Source: Enterovibrio sp045679545
GTDB taxonomy: Bacteria; Pseudomonadota; Gammaproteobacteria; Enterobacterales; Vibrionaceae
Length of the DNA stretch: 64,000 nucleotides
Direction: 5' to 3'
Assembly: GCF_045679545.1 (NCBI RefSeq)
Contig: NZ_CP166194.1
Span: forward strand, 2,046,001 to 2,110,000
How positions within the stretch are numbered: the first letter of the stretch is position 1; the number at the start of each line of letters is the position of its first letter. A model generated the notes under the pieces. That model was not told where the DNA came from, ran no database searches, and worked only from the letters and a program-made list of their open reading frames with translations. Positions 26,361-32,878 of the stretch are shown here, in pieces. A program made the translations under genes and the position numbers.

Positions 26361-26660
26361 CTAACCGCCATCCTCAACCACCTTCCGCCATTTCAGGTAC
26401 GCATCGACTTGCCCTGCGCATAGAGACAATGCCGATTTCAATTGAGGTATATCGGTTTCAACGACAGCCGGCCACGTTCCATTCACTTGCGGCTTTTTAC
26501 ACGGGACCACCGCAACAGGCGGTAACATGTATTCAACCTCATGCTGAATGATGTATTCAGTAGGGCTCGCGCAACCGCTCAGTGACAGTGACAGGCACAT
26601 GACAGCTATCGCCGCTCCCTGCATCCGCCAGCTGCCTTTTAATCCATGCCATTTCTTCAT
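26361..26660 (-). CDS. Outer-membrane spanin subunit, Rz1-like lipoprotein (99 aa)
   Basis: A signal sequence ends in LSLSGC, a lipobox whose Cys would be acylated and anchored in the outer membrane. The mature part is Pro-rich (MLPPVAVVPCKKP) as in Rz1 proteins. It overlaps the Rz gene by 104 nt in another frame, the typical embedded arrangement. Together the two proteins fuse inner and outer membranes in the last step of lysis. An internal Met at residue 13 may be the true start. Confidence 0.8.
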   Translation of the reverse strand: MKKWHGLKGSWRMQGAAIAVMCLSLSLSGCASPTEYIIQHEVEYMLPPVAVVPCKKPQVNGTWPAVVETDIPQLKSALSLCAGQVDAYLKWRKVVEDGG

Positions 26661-26931
26661 TCAGTCGCACTCCTTCTTCCCGCTCACGCTGCAGTAACGC
26701 TCGATGCGCTTCCCCTGCTTCCCTTGCATTCGTTCTTACCGCCATTAGCGCCGCTTCATTCGCACTCGCCGCTTCACTCGCACTCGATAGCTGAACACTC
26801 AACGCGTCTACTCGCAGCGACAATGCCTCATTCTCTGCCTGCGCAAACTGAATTCTTGCGTACTGCACGCCTATCACACCCACAACAGCAACAACCGCCC
26901 ATGCCTTCGGACTACGGAGCAATGCCAGCAT
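26557..26931 (-). CDS. Inner-membrane spanin subunit, Rz-like (124 aa)
   Basis: A single N-terminal transmembrane segment (residues about 9-24) is followed by a long periplasmic coiled coil rich in Ala, Glu, Ser and Arg, then a short C-terminal end with one Cys. This is the topology of Rz. The downstream frame-shifted lipoprotein partner and the endolysin upstream (20-nt overlap) complete a standard lysis cassette. Confidence 0.8.
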   Translation of the reverse strand: MLALLRSPKAWAVVAVVGVIGVQYARIQFAQAENEALSLRVDALSVQLSSASEAASANEAALMAVRTNAREAGEAHRALLQREREEGVRLNEEMAWIKRQLADAGSGDSCHVPVTVTERLREPY

Positions 26932-27478
26932 TCATCGCCTCCAACACTTCCTTGTCTAGCGGCAACTGGCCTAATCGCGCCAGCGCGTCATTGATAGGTA
27001 TTTGGCCCAGGCACAACTGCGACACAATCTCTCGTCGTGTCACGATGCCCGTGCAGTTCCACTGTGAGTCACGGCAATTGCGCAACTCCCCACCAATTCT
27101 CACGAACGTCCAGCGCGGCATTTCCATGCACGCTTGCGGATATTGCGCAGTGAGCAAATGTTGATACAGTGTCGAACGGCTAAACGCCCCGGTACCGATG
27201 TTGTACGCCATGTCCAGTGAGGCCAAGTGAACTTCTGGCGGCAATTGTTGAGGAATATCTTCAAGTGGCGTGTTGTGCTTTTGCAGCGATTTACCAAACA
27301 TCGCGTCGCACTGCGCACGTGTGAACGTATCACCCTGCTCAATACCCAGCGTTTCGCCGTAACATGCCGTCCATACGCCGCCACTGTCTTGATAGGCGAC
27401 GTGTCGAATCCCTTCGAACCCACCCGTTAACGCAATAGCGCCAGCAAGTAGTGACGCATGAAGTTTATTGAACCGCAT
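26912..27478 (-). CDS. Endolysin, GH24 lysozyme with signal-arrest-release N-terminus (188 aa)
   Basis: An N-terminal weakly hydrophobic Ala/Gly-rich segment (ASLLAGAIALTGG) fits a signal-arrest-release anchor. Then comes the T4-lysozyme catalytic pattern: Glu in GGFEGIRHVAY, Asp in QDSGGVW and Thr in WTACYGET, with the usual Glu-8-Asp-5-Thr spacing. It cleaves the glycan strands of the cell wall. ATG 27,478 is used because GGGGGGAAG stands just upstream; a longer reading would overlap the holin gene. Confidence 0.88.
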   Translation of the reverse strand: MRFNKLHASLLAGAIALTGGFEGIRHVAYQDSGGVWTACYGETLGIEQGDTFTRAQCDAMFGKSLQKHNTPLEDIPQQLPPEVHLASLDMAYNIGTGAFSRSTLYQHLLTAQYPQACMEMPRWTFVRIGGELRNCRDSQWNCTGIVTRREIVSQLCLGQIPINDALARLGQLPLDKEVLEAMNAGIAP

Positions 27479-27491
27479 GACTTCCCCCCCC

Positions 27492-27734
27492 TTACGCAGA
27501 TATAACGCCTTTCGGGAACAGCCATCGCAGCAACGACACCACAATACCCGCCAATGTCAGCGCAGAGCCGACAAAAAAAGCCAGATCAGAGCCGTACAGC
27601 GTAAATGCGCCGTCGATAATCTGATCCCAACTCGAATTCAACATCGACTGAGTGTTTTGCACCGACTTAGCCGCCGTCACACTCATTGTCGTCCCGCTGC
27701 CTGCCGCAATAGCAATTGTCGGTTTATCAATCAC
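27492..27734 (-). CDS. Holin-like membrane protein (80 aa), GTG start
   Basis: A GTG start with GGGGAG 6 nt upstream fits better than the TTG nine codons earlier, which lies against the terminator. The protein has one clear hydrophobic helix (residues about 50-72, SDLAFFVGSALTLAGIVVSLL) and a weaker N-terminal Ala/Gly stretch, then ends RWLFPKG. It is the first gene of the lysis cassette and lies directly behind promoter/terminator unit C. The combination of size, topology and place identifies a holin. Confidence 0.75.
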   Translation of the reverse strand: MIDKPTIAIAAGSGTTMSVTAAKSVQNTQSMLNSSWDQIIDGAFTLYGSDLAFFVGSALTLAGIVVSLLRWLFPKGVISA

Positions 27735-27759
27735 GCCCCACTCCCCAAAATTCAGGCAC

Positions 27760-27791
27760 AAAAAAACCCCGACCCTGTGAAGGGACGAGGT
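27760..27791 (-). terminator. Intrinsic terminator of unit C (tR'-like)
   Basis: On the minus strand CCTCGTCCC and GGGTCGGGG pair (one mismatch) around a TTCACA loop and are followed by seven T. It sits 17 nt downstream of promoter unit C and just before the holin, as the tR' terminator does in lambdoid phages, where Q protein lets polymerase pass. Confidence 0.8.
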
Positions 27792-27807
27792 TTCGCACTA
27801 TGTGTCT

Positions 27808-27836
27808 AATTTACCTTGGATCTCGGCAGGGTTCAA
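27808..27836 (-). promoter_or_regulatory. Late promoter-like unit C (pR'-like)
   Basis: On the minus strand, -35 TTGAAC (27,836-27,831), a 17-nt spacer containing CTGCCGAGATCCAAGG, -10 TAAATT (27,813-27,808), then AGACACATAGTGCGAAACC. It is the best of the three units as a sigma-70 promoter and is placed exactly where pR' is expected, ahead of the lysis genes. Confidence 0.6.
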
Positions 27837-27879
27837 CTAAAGCGAGACGCTGGCCCGCTTAGTAGAAACCAATTCCCCT

Positions 27880-28224
27880 TTAATTGTTGAAATTGAAATC
27901 GCCCTTGATGGTACCGATATTCACTTGCTTTACAGGCTGGGCCGCTTCATCACCAATGCGGCATAACTCGGCAATGTCTTCGCCCCACGTTTCTTTCAAT
28001 GACGGAACGCTGCGGTCGTAGTTGTCTTTGACGTGGTTAACGGCGCACTGGTACACATCAGCCAAATTGCTTTCATGATCTTCAATGAAACCCGACTCAA
28101 ACGCGCCGACCATGTTGTTTACGAATGTCATCACCGCCATGCCTTGCGCCGCTTTGATGATGTGGGCCACGTCGCTGACTTCTAAGCCAGCGTTTTCAAC
28201 CATTTCAACTAACTTCTGATCCAT
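27880..28224 (-). CDS. Hypothetical protein of the stx-slot module (114 aa)
   Basis: This acidic helical protein has a possible transmembrane-free hydrophobic stretch near residues 22-40 (IIKAAQGMAVMTFVNNM). I recognise no family. It is the last of four minus-strand genes read from the operator-controlled promoter at 29,524-29,552. Its start is preceded by the AAAGGGGAATTTTC leader also seen before the two genes upstream. Confidence 0.6.
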   Translation of the reverse strand: MDQKLVEMVENAGLEVSDVAHIIKAAQGMAVMTFVNNMVGAFESGFIEDHESNLADVYQCAVNHVKDNYDRSVPSLKETWGEDIAELCRIGDEAAQPVKQVNIGTIKGDFNFNN

Positions 28225-28237
28225 TGAAAATTCCCCT

Positions 28238-28498
28238 TTAATTCAGATCAGGCCAAACAGTTGGCAATTCCAGTTCTGCGCCAGTGCATGCAGCCTCAAA
28301 CGCTTGGCGTAATGACATACCGCTGCTGTCATCAATCCAGCCATCACAAACCGTCTCGCCTTCTTCGTTTCGCACATTCATGTACCAGTTTCCGAAACTG
28401 AAACCATCATCAGGATCACGTTCAAGGTTGAATTCGTGGTCAAGATAAAAACAACCAAGCTCGCGATCAGGCTCGTGGCCTAACACTTGAATTTCCAT
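28238..28498 (-). CDS. Hypothetical protein of the stx-slot module (86 aa)
   Basis: ATG 28,498 is set by the AAGGGGAATTTT leader. The small acidic protein is rich in aromatic residues (WYMNVRNEEGETVCDGWIDD) and mainly beta. A longer reading would overlap the upstream gene without a ribosome site. No family or motif was recognised. It is probably cotranslated with its neighbours (13 nt to the next gene). Confidence 0.6.
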   Translation of the reverse strand: MEIQVLGHEPDRELGCFYLDHEFNLERDPDDGFSFGNWYMNVRNEEGETVCDGWIDDSSGMSLRQAFEAACTGAELELPTVWPDLN

Positions 28499-28520
28499 GA
28501 TTAAAAAATTCCCCTTAGAT

Positions 28521-29003
28521 TTAAAGGCCGCTAGCCTGCTGTTCAAATTCCAGCGGCATAAAGATTTCATGCACCCGCGGGTGCTCTAAAAAAGTATCTT
28601 TAACCACGATGCGAACACCTTTACCGAGCGTTCCAAACAGGCCATACGACTTCCAATCACAGTCTTTCGAGGCATCACACTCATAAGGGTCTGACGACAC
28701 ACCACCACATGAAGGGCAGCGAAATTGCTTGCTTGGTGCCGCTTCCGCAAACGCCTGCTTGGTGTCAAAAATCTTTACCCCATCCAATGACGGGAAATTT
28801 GATTGCTGATAGTAATTCACTGCGCTGTAAGTTCGCTTCGCCTCAATGGCATCTAGAACCTGCTGTTGGCTAATACCCAGCAATCCCGCATAGCTTGGTA
28901 AGAAACCGAGAATAAACGCCTCAGCATCTACAGCACGCTGCTCGCCTGTTTCACCAGACCAAGATTCACGACACAGTTGTTTGATTTTTTCTAGCGTTTC
29001 CAT
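28521..29003 (-). CDS. Hypothetical protein with a zinc-ribbon-like segment (160 aa)
   Basis: The N-terminal 60 residues are helical. Residues about 95-120 carry FRCPSCGG and, 14 residues on, CDASKDC, which could form a Cys4 zinc site. The C-terminal part is beta-rich. No known enzyme signature is present. ATG 29,003 follows CTAAGGGGAATTTTGACC. It belongs to the four-gene module with an independent promoter. Confidence 0.6.
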   Translation of the reverse strand: METLEKIKQLCRESWSGETGEQRAVDAEAFILGFLPSYAGLLGISQQQVLDAIEAKRTYSAVNYYQQSNFPSLDGVKIFDTKQAFAEAAPSKQFRCPSCGGVSSDPYECDASKDCDWKSYGLFGTLGKGVRIVVKDTFLEHPRVHEIFMPLEFEQQASGL

Positions 29004-29017
29004 GGTCAAAATTCCCC

Positions 29018-29488
29018 TTAGATGTCCGAGTGCAAAAAGCCGTAAATGTCACGATTATTATCGGCGTCATACCACGCCACCAACTGCCCCCAGTTATCCG
29101 CGATGCGCTGCCAATTGTCGCCATACTCACGCATTTTACTGACATCGCTTTCAAACCCACACACGCGAACCATGCGGAGGCAGCGACCAAAATCCGCCGC
29201 ATCACGCGGTGTCGGGCCGTCCTCAGCAGGACACCCGAGTTCCGCCAACACTGAAAGCATGTACTTAGAACTTTGGCCAGTGTCATCAGAGGCCAGCCAC
29301 TCTTTCGGTGTCATTGGCTTATCAGCATAAACGCGCTCACGGGCGCATTCTTCACAAACCAAGTTTGCCGCCTCAATGACCTTGTTCATCAAGGCTACAT
29401 CTACGCCACCGCTTGGTTTTTCGTCACCAAGAAATGACATGATTGCCGCCACTAGGCTTGGCTGGCTTGGTCTAAATGTTTGGTACAT
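29018..29488 (-). CDS. Hypothetical protein, first gene of the stx-slot module (156 aa)
   Basis: This is an acidic, mostly helical protein with a CEECARER segment (residues about 45-52) and a Trp/Asp-rich C-terminus. The family is unknown. The start ATG is preceded by AAGGTAACGACC, a variant of the recurring start cassette of this phage. Its promoter lies at 29,524-29,552 and is overlapped by two GTTTAC operators, so expression should respond to the divergent ribbon-helix-helix protein. Confidence 0.6.
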   Translation of the reverse strand: MYQTFRPSQPSLVAAIMSFLGDEKPSGGVDVALMNKVIEAANLVCEECARERVYADKPMTPKEWLASDDTGQSSKYMLSVLAELGCPAEDGPTPRDAADFGRCLRMVRVCGFESDVSKMREYGDNWQRIADNWGQLVAWYDADNNRDIYGFLHSDI

Positions 29489-29523
29489 GGTCGTTACCTT
29501 AATTAATTGTTTACACGGTAAAC

Positions 29524-29552
29524 ATATTAACCTTGATTGTTTACCGTGTAAA
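29524..29552 (-). promoter_or_regulatory. Promoter for the four-gene module
   Basis: On the minus strand, -35 TTTACA (29,552-29,547), 17-nt spacer, -10 TAATAT (29,529-29,524). The -35 lies inside operator 2 and the -10 touches operator 1. Confidence 0.6.
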
Positions 29553-29568
29553 CGATTTAACCTATAAT
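29540..29568 (+). promoter_or_regulatory. Promoter of the ribbon-helix-helix gene
   Basis: -35 TTTACC (29,540-29,545), 17-nt spacer, perfect -10 TATAAT (29,563-29,568). The -35 is inside operator 2 and operator 3 lies at the expected transcription start, so bound repressor would shut it off. Confidence 0.65.
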
Positions 29569-29613
29569 TTTGATTACACGGTAAACTGAATTACACTCGC
29601 GGAATGGTCAGCA

Positions 29614-29859
29614 ATGGAAGTAAGCCCAGTGGCACAAGACAAAGAACAACGAAAGGCCAGCATTGCAGCGGCAAGAAAGGCTCACCACGCCTCACAGACA
29701 GCGAGTAAAAAGCGCGTTGATGCTTACGTGACAGAAGAAACCAAAGAAGGTTTGAAAGAAATCAAAGCGCTATCGCCAGACGTTCGCAACGAAGGACAAG
29801 CGATAGACCTTGCCGTTAAACTCGCCCTTGCTCAACTCAAAAAGCCATCTCAGCAATAG
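29614..29859 (+). CDS. Ribbon-helix-helix-like regulator, probably autoregulated (81 aa)
   Basis: The C-terminal 50 residues fit a ribbon-helix-helix fold: a strand KRVDAYV, a helix TEETKEGLKEIKAL, a turn with Asn-Glu-Gly, and a helix AIDLAVKLALAQL. The N-terminus is basic and Ala/Gln-rich. It is the only plus-strand gene in the late arm and is divergent from the module it faces, with three palindromic operators between. It probably represses both promoters. Its last 23 nt overlap the convergent recombinase-like gene. GTG 29,629 is an alternative start. Confidence 0.65.
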   Translation: MEVSPVAQDKEQRKASIAAARKAHHASQTASKKRVDAYVTEETKEGLKEIKALSPDVRNEGQAIDLAVKLALAQLKKPSQQ

Positions 29860-30466
29860 CGCCCATATCAACTGGGTCGCTATCCAAAAGCCTGTAAGTC
29901 GTCGATAAATCCTTATTCCCCAACATCAAATGAATTGTCGGCACGTCAACACCGTGCCGTTTCAATCTCACCGCAAACGTTCTACGCCCTGACAAGATTG
30001 ACGGCCTTTCGATGCCACCATCGCTTAACAGCCTCTTAATGTGATTATTTAGCGCGTTACAGTGATAACTGTCGTTTCCCCTTGCCGTCGTTCGTCTTTT
30101 CACATTAAACGCGTCTCCGTTGCTCCTAGTGAAGAATTGCGCACACGGATCATGGCCTTGATAGTAGTCGGGGTGATCGCCGTCTTTCTTACGCTTTTCT
30201 GCGTGGCGCTTCACCAGTGCTTTTAAATCCGCGTTCGACAAATAGAAATCCCGCTCAACATCGCCACGAACAGCAAAGCATTTCGCCAGCTCGCCCGACT
30301 TGGTGATCACATCGCCGACCTGTACCCGGCACAGTTCGAGCGTGGTCATGCCTGAACCCAAAAAGAAACCGAGTAAACAGAGATTGAGATCAGCCTCTTT
30401 GCTGTGGGCCGTGACTTTAAACAACCACTTTCTTTGTGAGTCTTCGATTAATGCTGGTAGGGCCAT
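29837..30466 (-). CDS. Tyrosine-recombinase-like protein with degraded active site (209 aa)
   Basis: The protein covers only the catalytic-domain part of a tyrosine recombinase. FLGSGMTTLELCRVQVGDV matches the first arginine box but has Thr where Arg is expected. SGRRTFAVRLKRHGVDV matches the second box, with Ser for His but Arg kept. IHLMLGNKDLSTTYRLLD matches the third box and nucleophile region, with Asn for His/Trp but Tyr kept. No arm-binding domain is present. It may bind DNA without cutting it, perhaps as a regulator near the late switch, or have an altered activity. The true integrase is at 46,745. Confidence 0.6.
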   Translation of the reverse strand: MALPALIEDSQRKWLFKVTAHSKEADLNLCLLGFFLGSGMTTLELCRVQVGDVITKSGELAKCFAVRGDVERDFYLSNADLKALVKRHAEKRKKDGDHPDYYQGHDPCAQFFTRSNGDAFNVKRRTTARGNDSYHCNALNNHIKRLLSDGGIERPSILSGRRTFAVRLKRHGVDVPTIHLMLGNKDLSTTYRLLDSDPVDMGAIAEMAF

Positions 30467-30533
30467 GTGTGCAGATTCCTTTTAAACACGCGAATACATA
30501 AACACTAGCAAAGGAATTACAGGGAATTGATAA

Positions 30534-30554
30534 CCCCGCTCAGATTAAGCGGGG
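30534..30554. terminator. Hairpin terminator downstream of the Q-like gene
   Basis: CCCCGCT and AGCGGGG enclose a 7-nt loop. On the minus strand it is followed by TTATCAATT, a weak T tract; on the plus strand by CATTAGGGGAATTTTT. It separates the Q-like gene from the recombinase-like gene. The remaining 60 nt up to 30,467 must hold the start region of that gene (AAGGAA ribosome site). Confidence 0.5.
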
Positions 30555-30570
30555 CATTAGGGGAATTTTT

Positions 30571-31365
30571 CTACGCCGCTCGCTCGAGAACCAATTGTTT
30601 CTCCAACGCCGTCGCCGCTTCGTTGTGCAAAATATGCAACTGCTGAGAGATCACTTCAAACAACGGCTTTAACTCACGCGACCATATTGCATCGGACACA
30701 CGCGCAATCCCAAGCTGGCGCAAATGCTGCCGCACATTGTCAGGTGTGACGGTCAGCGTTCCCGCCCCCTCACACGACGGGCACGCATCCACCACCTTCA
30801 CCACCCCAGTGCCGCGGCAGCGCGGACAGGCGCAACTTTTCGCCGCTTGCGAGGCCGCATAGTCACTCAACCGCTGACGCTCCTTCGCGATCAGTCCCGT
30901 TTTCTTGTCAATGTCGCCCGCCAACGCCTGCGCACGAAACACGGTTGAGCCCGCAATTTGGCGCTCCAATACGTTGATCTGCGCTTGCCAGGTACGAATG
31001 AGGCGTTCAGAGCGACGCGCTTGCTCACTGTGATTTTTCCACAGCGAGGTTAACGTGCGCTGTTGACTGACCACCGGCTTATCCGCAAACACGGTCACAG
31101 CCAACGCCACGATCTGCGCACACAATTCAGGACGCGAAGCATGGCTCGGCACATAACGCGCCATCGCCGCTTCCAATCGCTGCTGCGCATTTGCATCATC
31201 CAGCCAACGCCACATAATCGCATCACTGCCGATCGGGTGATCGTGCTGCAACTTACCCAATACCGCGATAATCACATCGCCCGTTAACGTTTGGCGCCCA
31301 CGCTGCTGATGGGTGCCCGTTTTCTCAATATGCATACGAATAAACAACTCAATACCTCGGTTCAT
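30571..31365 (-). CDS. Q-like late antiterminator with DnaJ-type zinc finger (264 aa)
   Basis: The N-terminal half is helical. Residues about 180-210 contain CPRCRGTGVV and, 12 residues on, CPSCEGAGTL, a CxxCxGxG pair like the DnaJ zinc finger seen in phage Q/TAP-type antiterminators. A helical C-terminus follows (LRQLGIARVSDAIW). It is the last gene of the leftward early operon, directly after the VRR-NUC gene, and lies upstream of the lysis and head genes, the position of gene Q in lambdoid phages. It would act at the three late promoter/terminator units. The Q function is inferred from domain and position. Confidence 0.7.
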   Translation of the reverse strand: MNRGIELFIRMHIEKTGTHQQRGRQTLTGDVIIAVLGKLQHDHPIGSDAIMWRWLDDANAQQRLEAAMARYVPSHASRPELCAQIVALAVTVFADKPVVSQQRTLTSLWKNHSEQARRSERLIRTWQAQINVLERQIAGSTVFRAQALAGDIDKKTGLIAKERQRLSDYAASQAAKSCACPRCRGTGVVKVVDACPSCEGAGTLTVTPDNVRQHLRQLGIARVSDAIWSRELKPLFEVISQQLHILHNEAATALEKQLVLERAA

Positions 31366-31844
31366 GCCGCGCTCCCTTGCGATGACGGTCCCTCAATACG
31401 GTCCATCAAATAGTCCGTGATCAGATCTTTCATGTCTTGCGACGAATAACAAAACGCGTGCAAATAGCCCTGCTCGGTCAAGCGCACGGCCCACTTGCGC
31501 TGATCGTCACCAATCACACTGCTAAACGTCACAGGGGCTTTCGCTTCAATGCGCAACCCGTGGTACCCGCATCGCGCCACATCAAAAATGTAGTCAGGGT
31601 AGCCAGGCTGACCGCCCAAGCGGTAAAAATCCGATTTGGCTTTCTTGCCGCGCTTGCCCTCGTTCGGCACATGCACCAGGTAATCGCCCACCACCAAGCC
31701 GGCAATGCGCGTTTTACGCGCCCAGCGCACCATGTCTGCACACTCTTGGGTTTCTGGTTCACGGCGCACCTTCTTGATGCTGCCATTGTTGCCTTGCTTA
31801 ATGCGACCGAGCTGACGCTCCAGTGAATAAACATTATCAAGCAT
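31362..31844 (-). CDS. VRR-NUC family nuclease (160 aa)
   Basis: A PD-(D/E)xK nuclease of the VRR-NUC type: HVPNEGKRG, then LGGQPGYPDYIFDV with the catalytic Asp, and LRIEAKAP with the Glu-x-Lys pair. The family replaces RusA-like Holliday junction or structure-specific nucleases in phage ninR regions. It overlaps both neighbours by 4-8 nt and so belongs to the leftward early operon. Confidence 0.85.
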   Translation of the reverse strand: MLDNVYSLERQLGRIKQGNNGSIKKVRREPETQECADMVRWARKTRIAGLVVGDYLVHVPNEGKRGKKAKSDFYRLGGQPGYPDYIFDVARCGYHGLRIEAKAPVTFSSVIGDDQRKWAVRLTEQGYLHAFCYSSQDMKDLITDYLMDRIEGPSSQGSAA

Positions 31845-32172
31845 ACTTGCCTCCTTTCACGTCAATCACGCCATCACGAATACGACGCGACAAGGTAGTG
31901 TGTAGCGACTGCAACATGTATTGCTCCTTTTCGCCGGGCTCGAAGTGGTACCGCCCGCGGCCATCCATCACATCGTGGCAATGTGAACACGCATCGCCGC
32001 CCCAAAAATCATCTGATTTGTACGCCATGCCGTGTGTTTCACTAGGAAAATGCGCAAACACCACGGTCTCAGGGTTTTGGTTACACACGCCCACGATCTG
32101 CAGCGTGCAGGTTTGGCCGCGTGCCGCGTCCGTCAGTTTCTTACTGCGCAGTGCCGGTTGTTTAAATGCCAT
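31837..32172 (-). CDS. DUF1364 family protein, HNH-like Cys/His pattern (111 aa)
   Basis: The motif order Cys (TCTLQIVGVCNQN), FAHF, DDFWGGDACSHCHDVMDGR and the C-terminal SLHTT follows DUF1364 proteins of lambdoid ninR regions, which look like small HNH/zinc proteins that bind or cut DNA. The activity is unproven. It lies between DUF1367 and the VRR-NUC nuclease, the usual companions. Confidence 0.8.
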   Translation of the reverse strand: MAFKQPALRSKKLTDAARGQTCTLQIVGVCNQNPETVVFAHFPSETHGMAYKSDDFWGGDACSHCHDVMDGRGRYHFEPGEKEQYMLQSLHTTLSRRIRDGVIDVKGGKYA

Positions 32173-32174
32173 TG

Positions 32175-32759
32175 CTAAAACCCCATCAGTCGGTTGACGG
32201 CAGCGTCTAGCTCCGCCTGACTGTCAAAGTAAGCGAACAACGTATGGTTCCAAATCACGTTGACGCACGCTCGGTACAGTTCATCAAACTCGTTGTTGTC
32301 CATCTTGGCGAACGAAATGGACTTCGCTTCCTTGCGCACCGTCCCGTTCGGATAATGGGCCACGGTATAAAACCCCGCTTCCATCACCACCCACTTGCGG
32401 TAGGCTTCAAAACTCTTTTCCACTTCCAGATTGGCGCGTTTTTGCGCCATGCCATCGAGAAAGCCACTCGCCAAGTCTTGCAAGGTTTGATGTTCGCCGC
32501 CGTACTTCGCCAACTCCGCCGCAAAGCGAGACAGCAAATTGCGCTCATGCGGTGACACCGTGCCGCCCACTGGCGTCCAATAATCAAAACCCAGTTTCAG
32601 CAACACCATGAACTTACGGTGAAACTTACCGTTTCGCGTCTCACGGAAATCCGCCGTCAACACGGTACCAATGCGTTTTTTATCAATCAGCGCCTTGTCT
32701 TCATCCGTGTGCGGGATCAGAAAGCCGCCGTCAATTTTTACCAAGTTCAACTGCGCCAT
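32175..32759 (-). CDS. DUF1367 family protein (194 aa)
   Basis: The N-terminal GKFHRKFMVLLKLGFDYW segment and the C-terminal FDELYRACVNVIWNHTL region are typical of DUF1367, a conserved but uncharacterised protein of lambdoid phage ninR regions. It probably functions with the DNA metabolism genes around it. It starts in a TAATG overlap with a 39-residue membrane protein gene. Confidence 0.8.
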   Translation of the reverse strand: MAQLNLVKIDGGFLIPHTDEDKALIDKKRIGTVLTADFRETRNGKFHRKFMVLLKLGFDYWTPVGGTVSPHERNLLSRFAAELAKYGGEHQTLQDLASGFLDGMAQKRANLEVEKSFEAYRKWVVMEAGFYTVAHYPNGTVRKEAKSISFAKMDNNEFDELYRACVNVIWNHTLFAYFDSQAELDAAVNRLMGF

Positions 32760-32878
32760 TACTGGTCATCCCAATGGTCACGGTCATCATGCTTGTACAG
32801 ATCTGACGCCACCCACAGCACGTACACCACCAATGCACCGACAGCCCACGCGCCCAGCCCAAACTCTGACATACTCAT
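32759..32878 (-). CDS. Small single-span membrane protein (39 aa)
   Basis: An ATG at 32,878 with AAGGAGGCGGC just upstream opens a 39-codon frame with one transmembrane helix (residues about 8-24, AWAVGALVVYVLWVASD) and a His/Asp-rich tail. Start and stop both overlap the neighbouring genes, supporting real translation. Function unknown. Confidence 0.6.
   Translation of the reverse strand: MSMSEFGLGAWAVGALVVYVLWVASDLYKHDDRDHWDDQ

Larger units (their letters stand above)
29508..29586. promoter_or_regulatory. Three GTTTAC-N3-GTAAAC operators between divergent genes
   Basis: Site 1 (29,509-29,523) is GTTTAC-ACG-GTAAAC, site 2 (29,539-29,553) is GTTTAC-CGT-GTAAAC, and site 3 (29,572-29,586) is GATTAC-ACG-GTAAAC with one mismatch. 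Centres are 30 and 33 bp apart, about three helix turns. Site 2 covers both -35 boxes and sites 1 and 3 cover the two start regions. This is the layout of a repressor-controlled bidirectional switch, most simply bound by the product of the gene at 29,614. Confidence 0.75.

Noticed and set aside
27840..27880. Possible tiny gene after AAAGGGGAATT downstream of the 114-residue gene.
   Set aside because: Only a TTG-started 11-codon frame is available; more likely a relic of the repeated leader.
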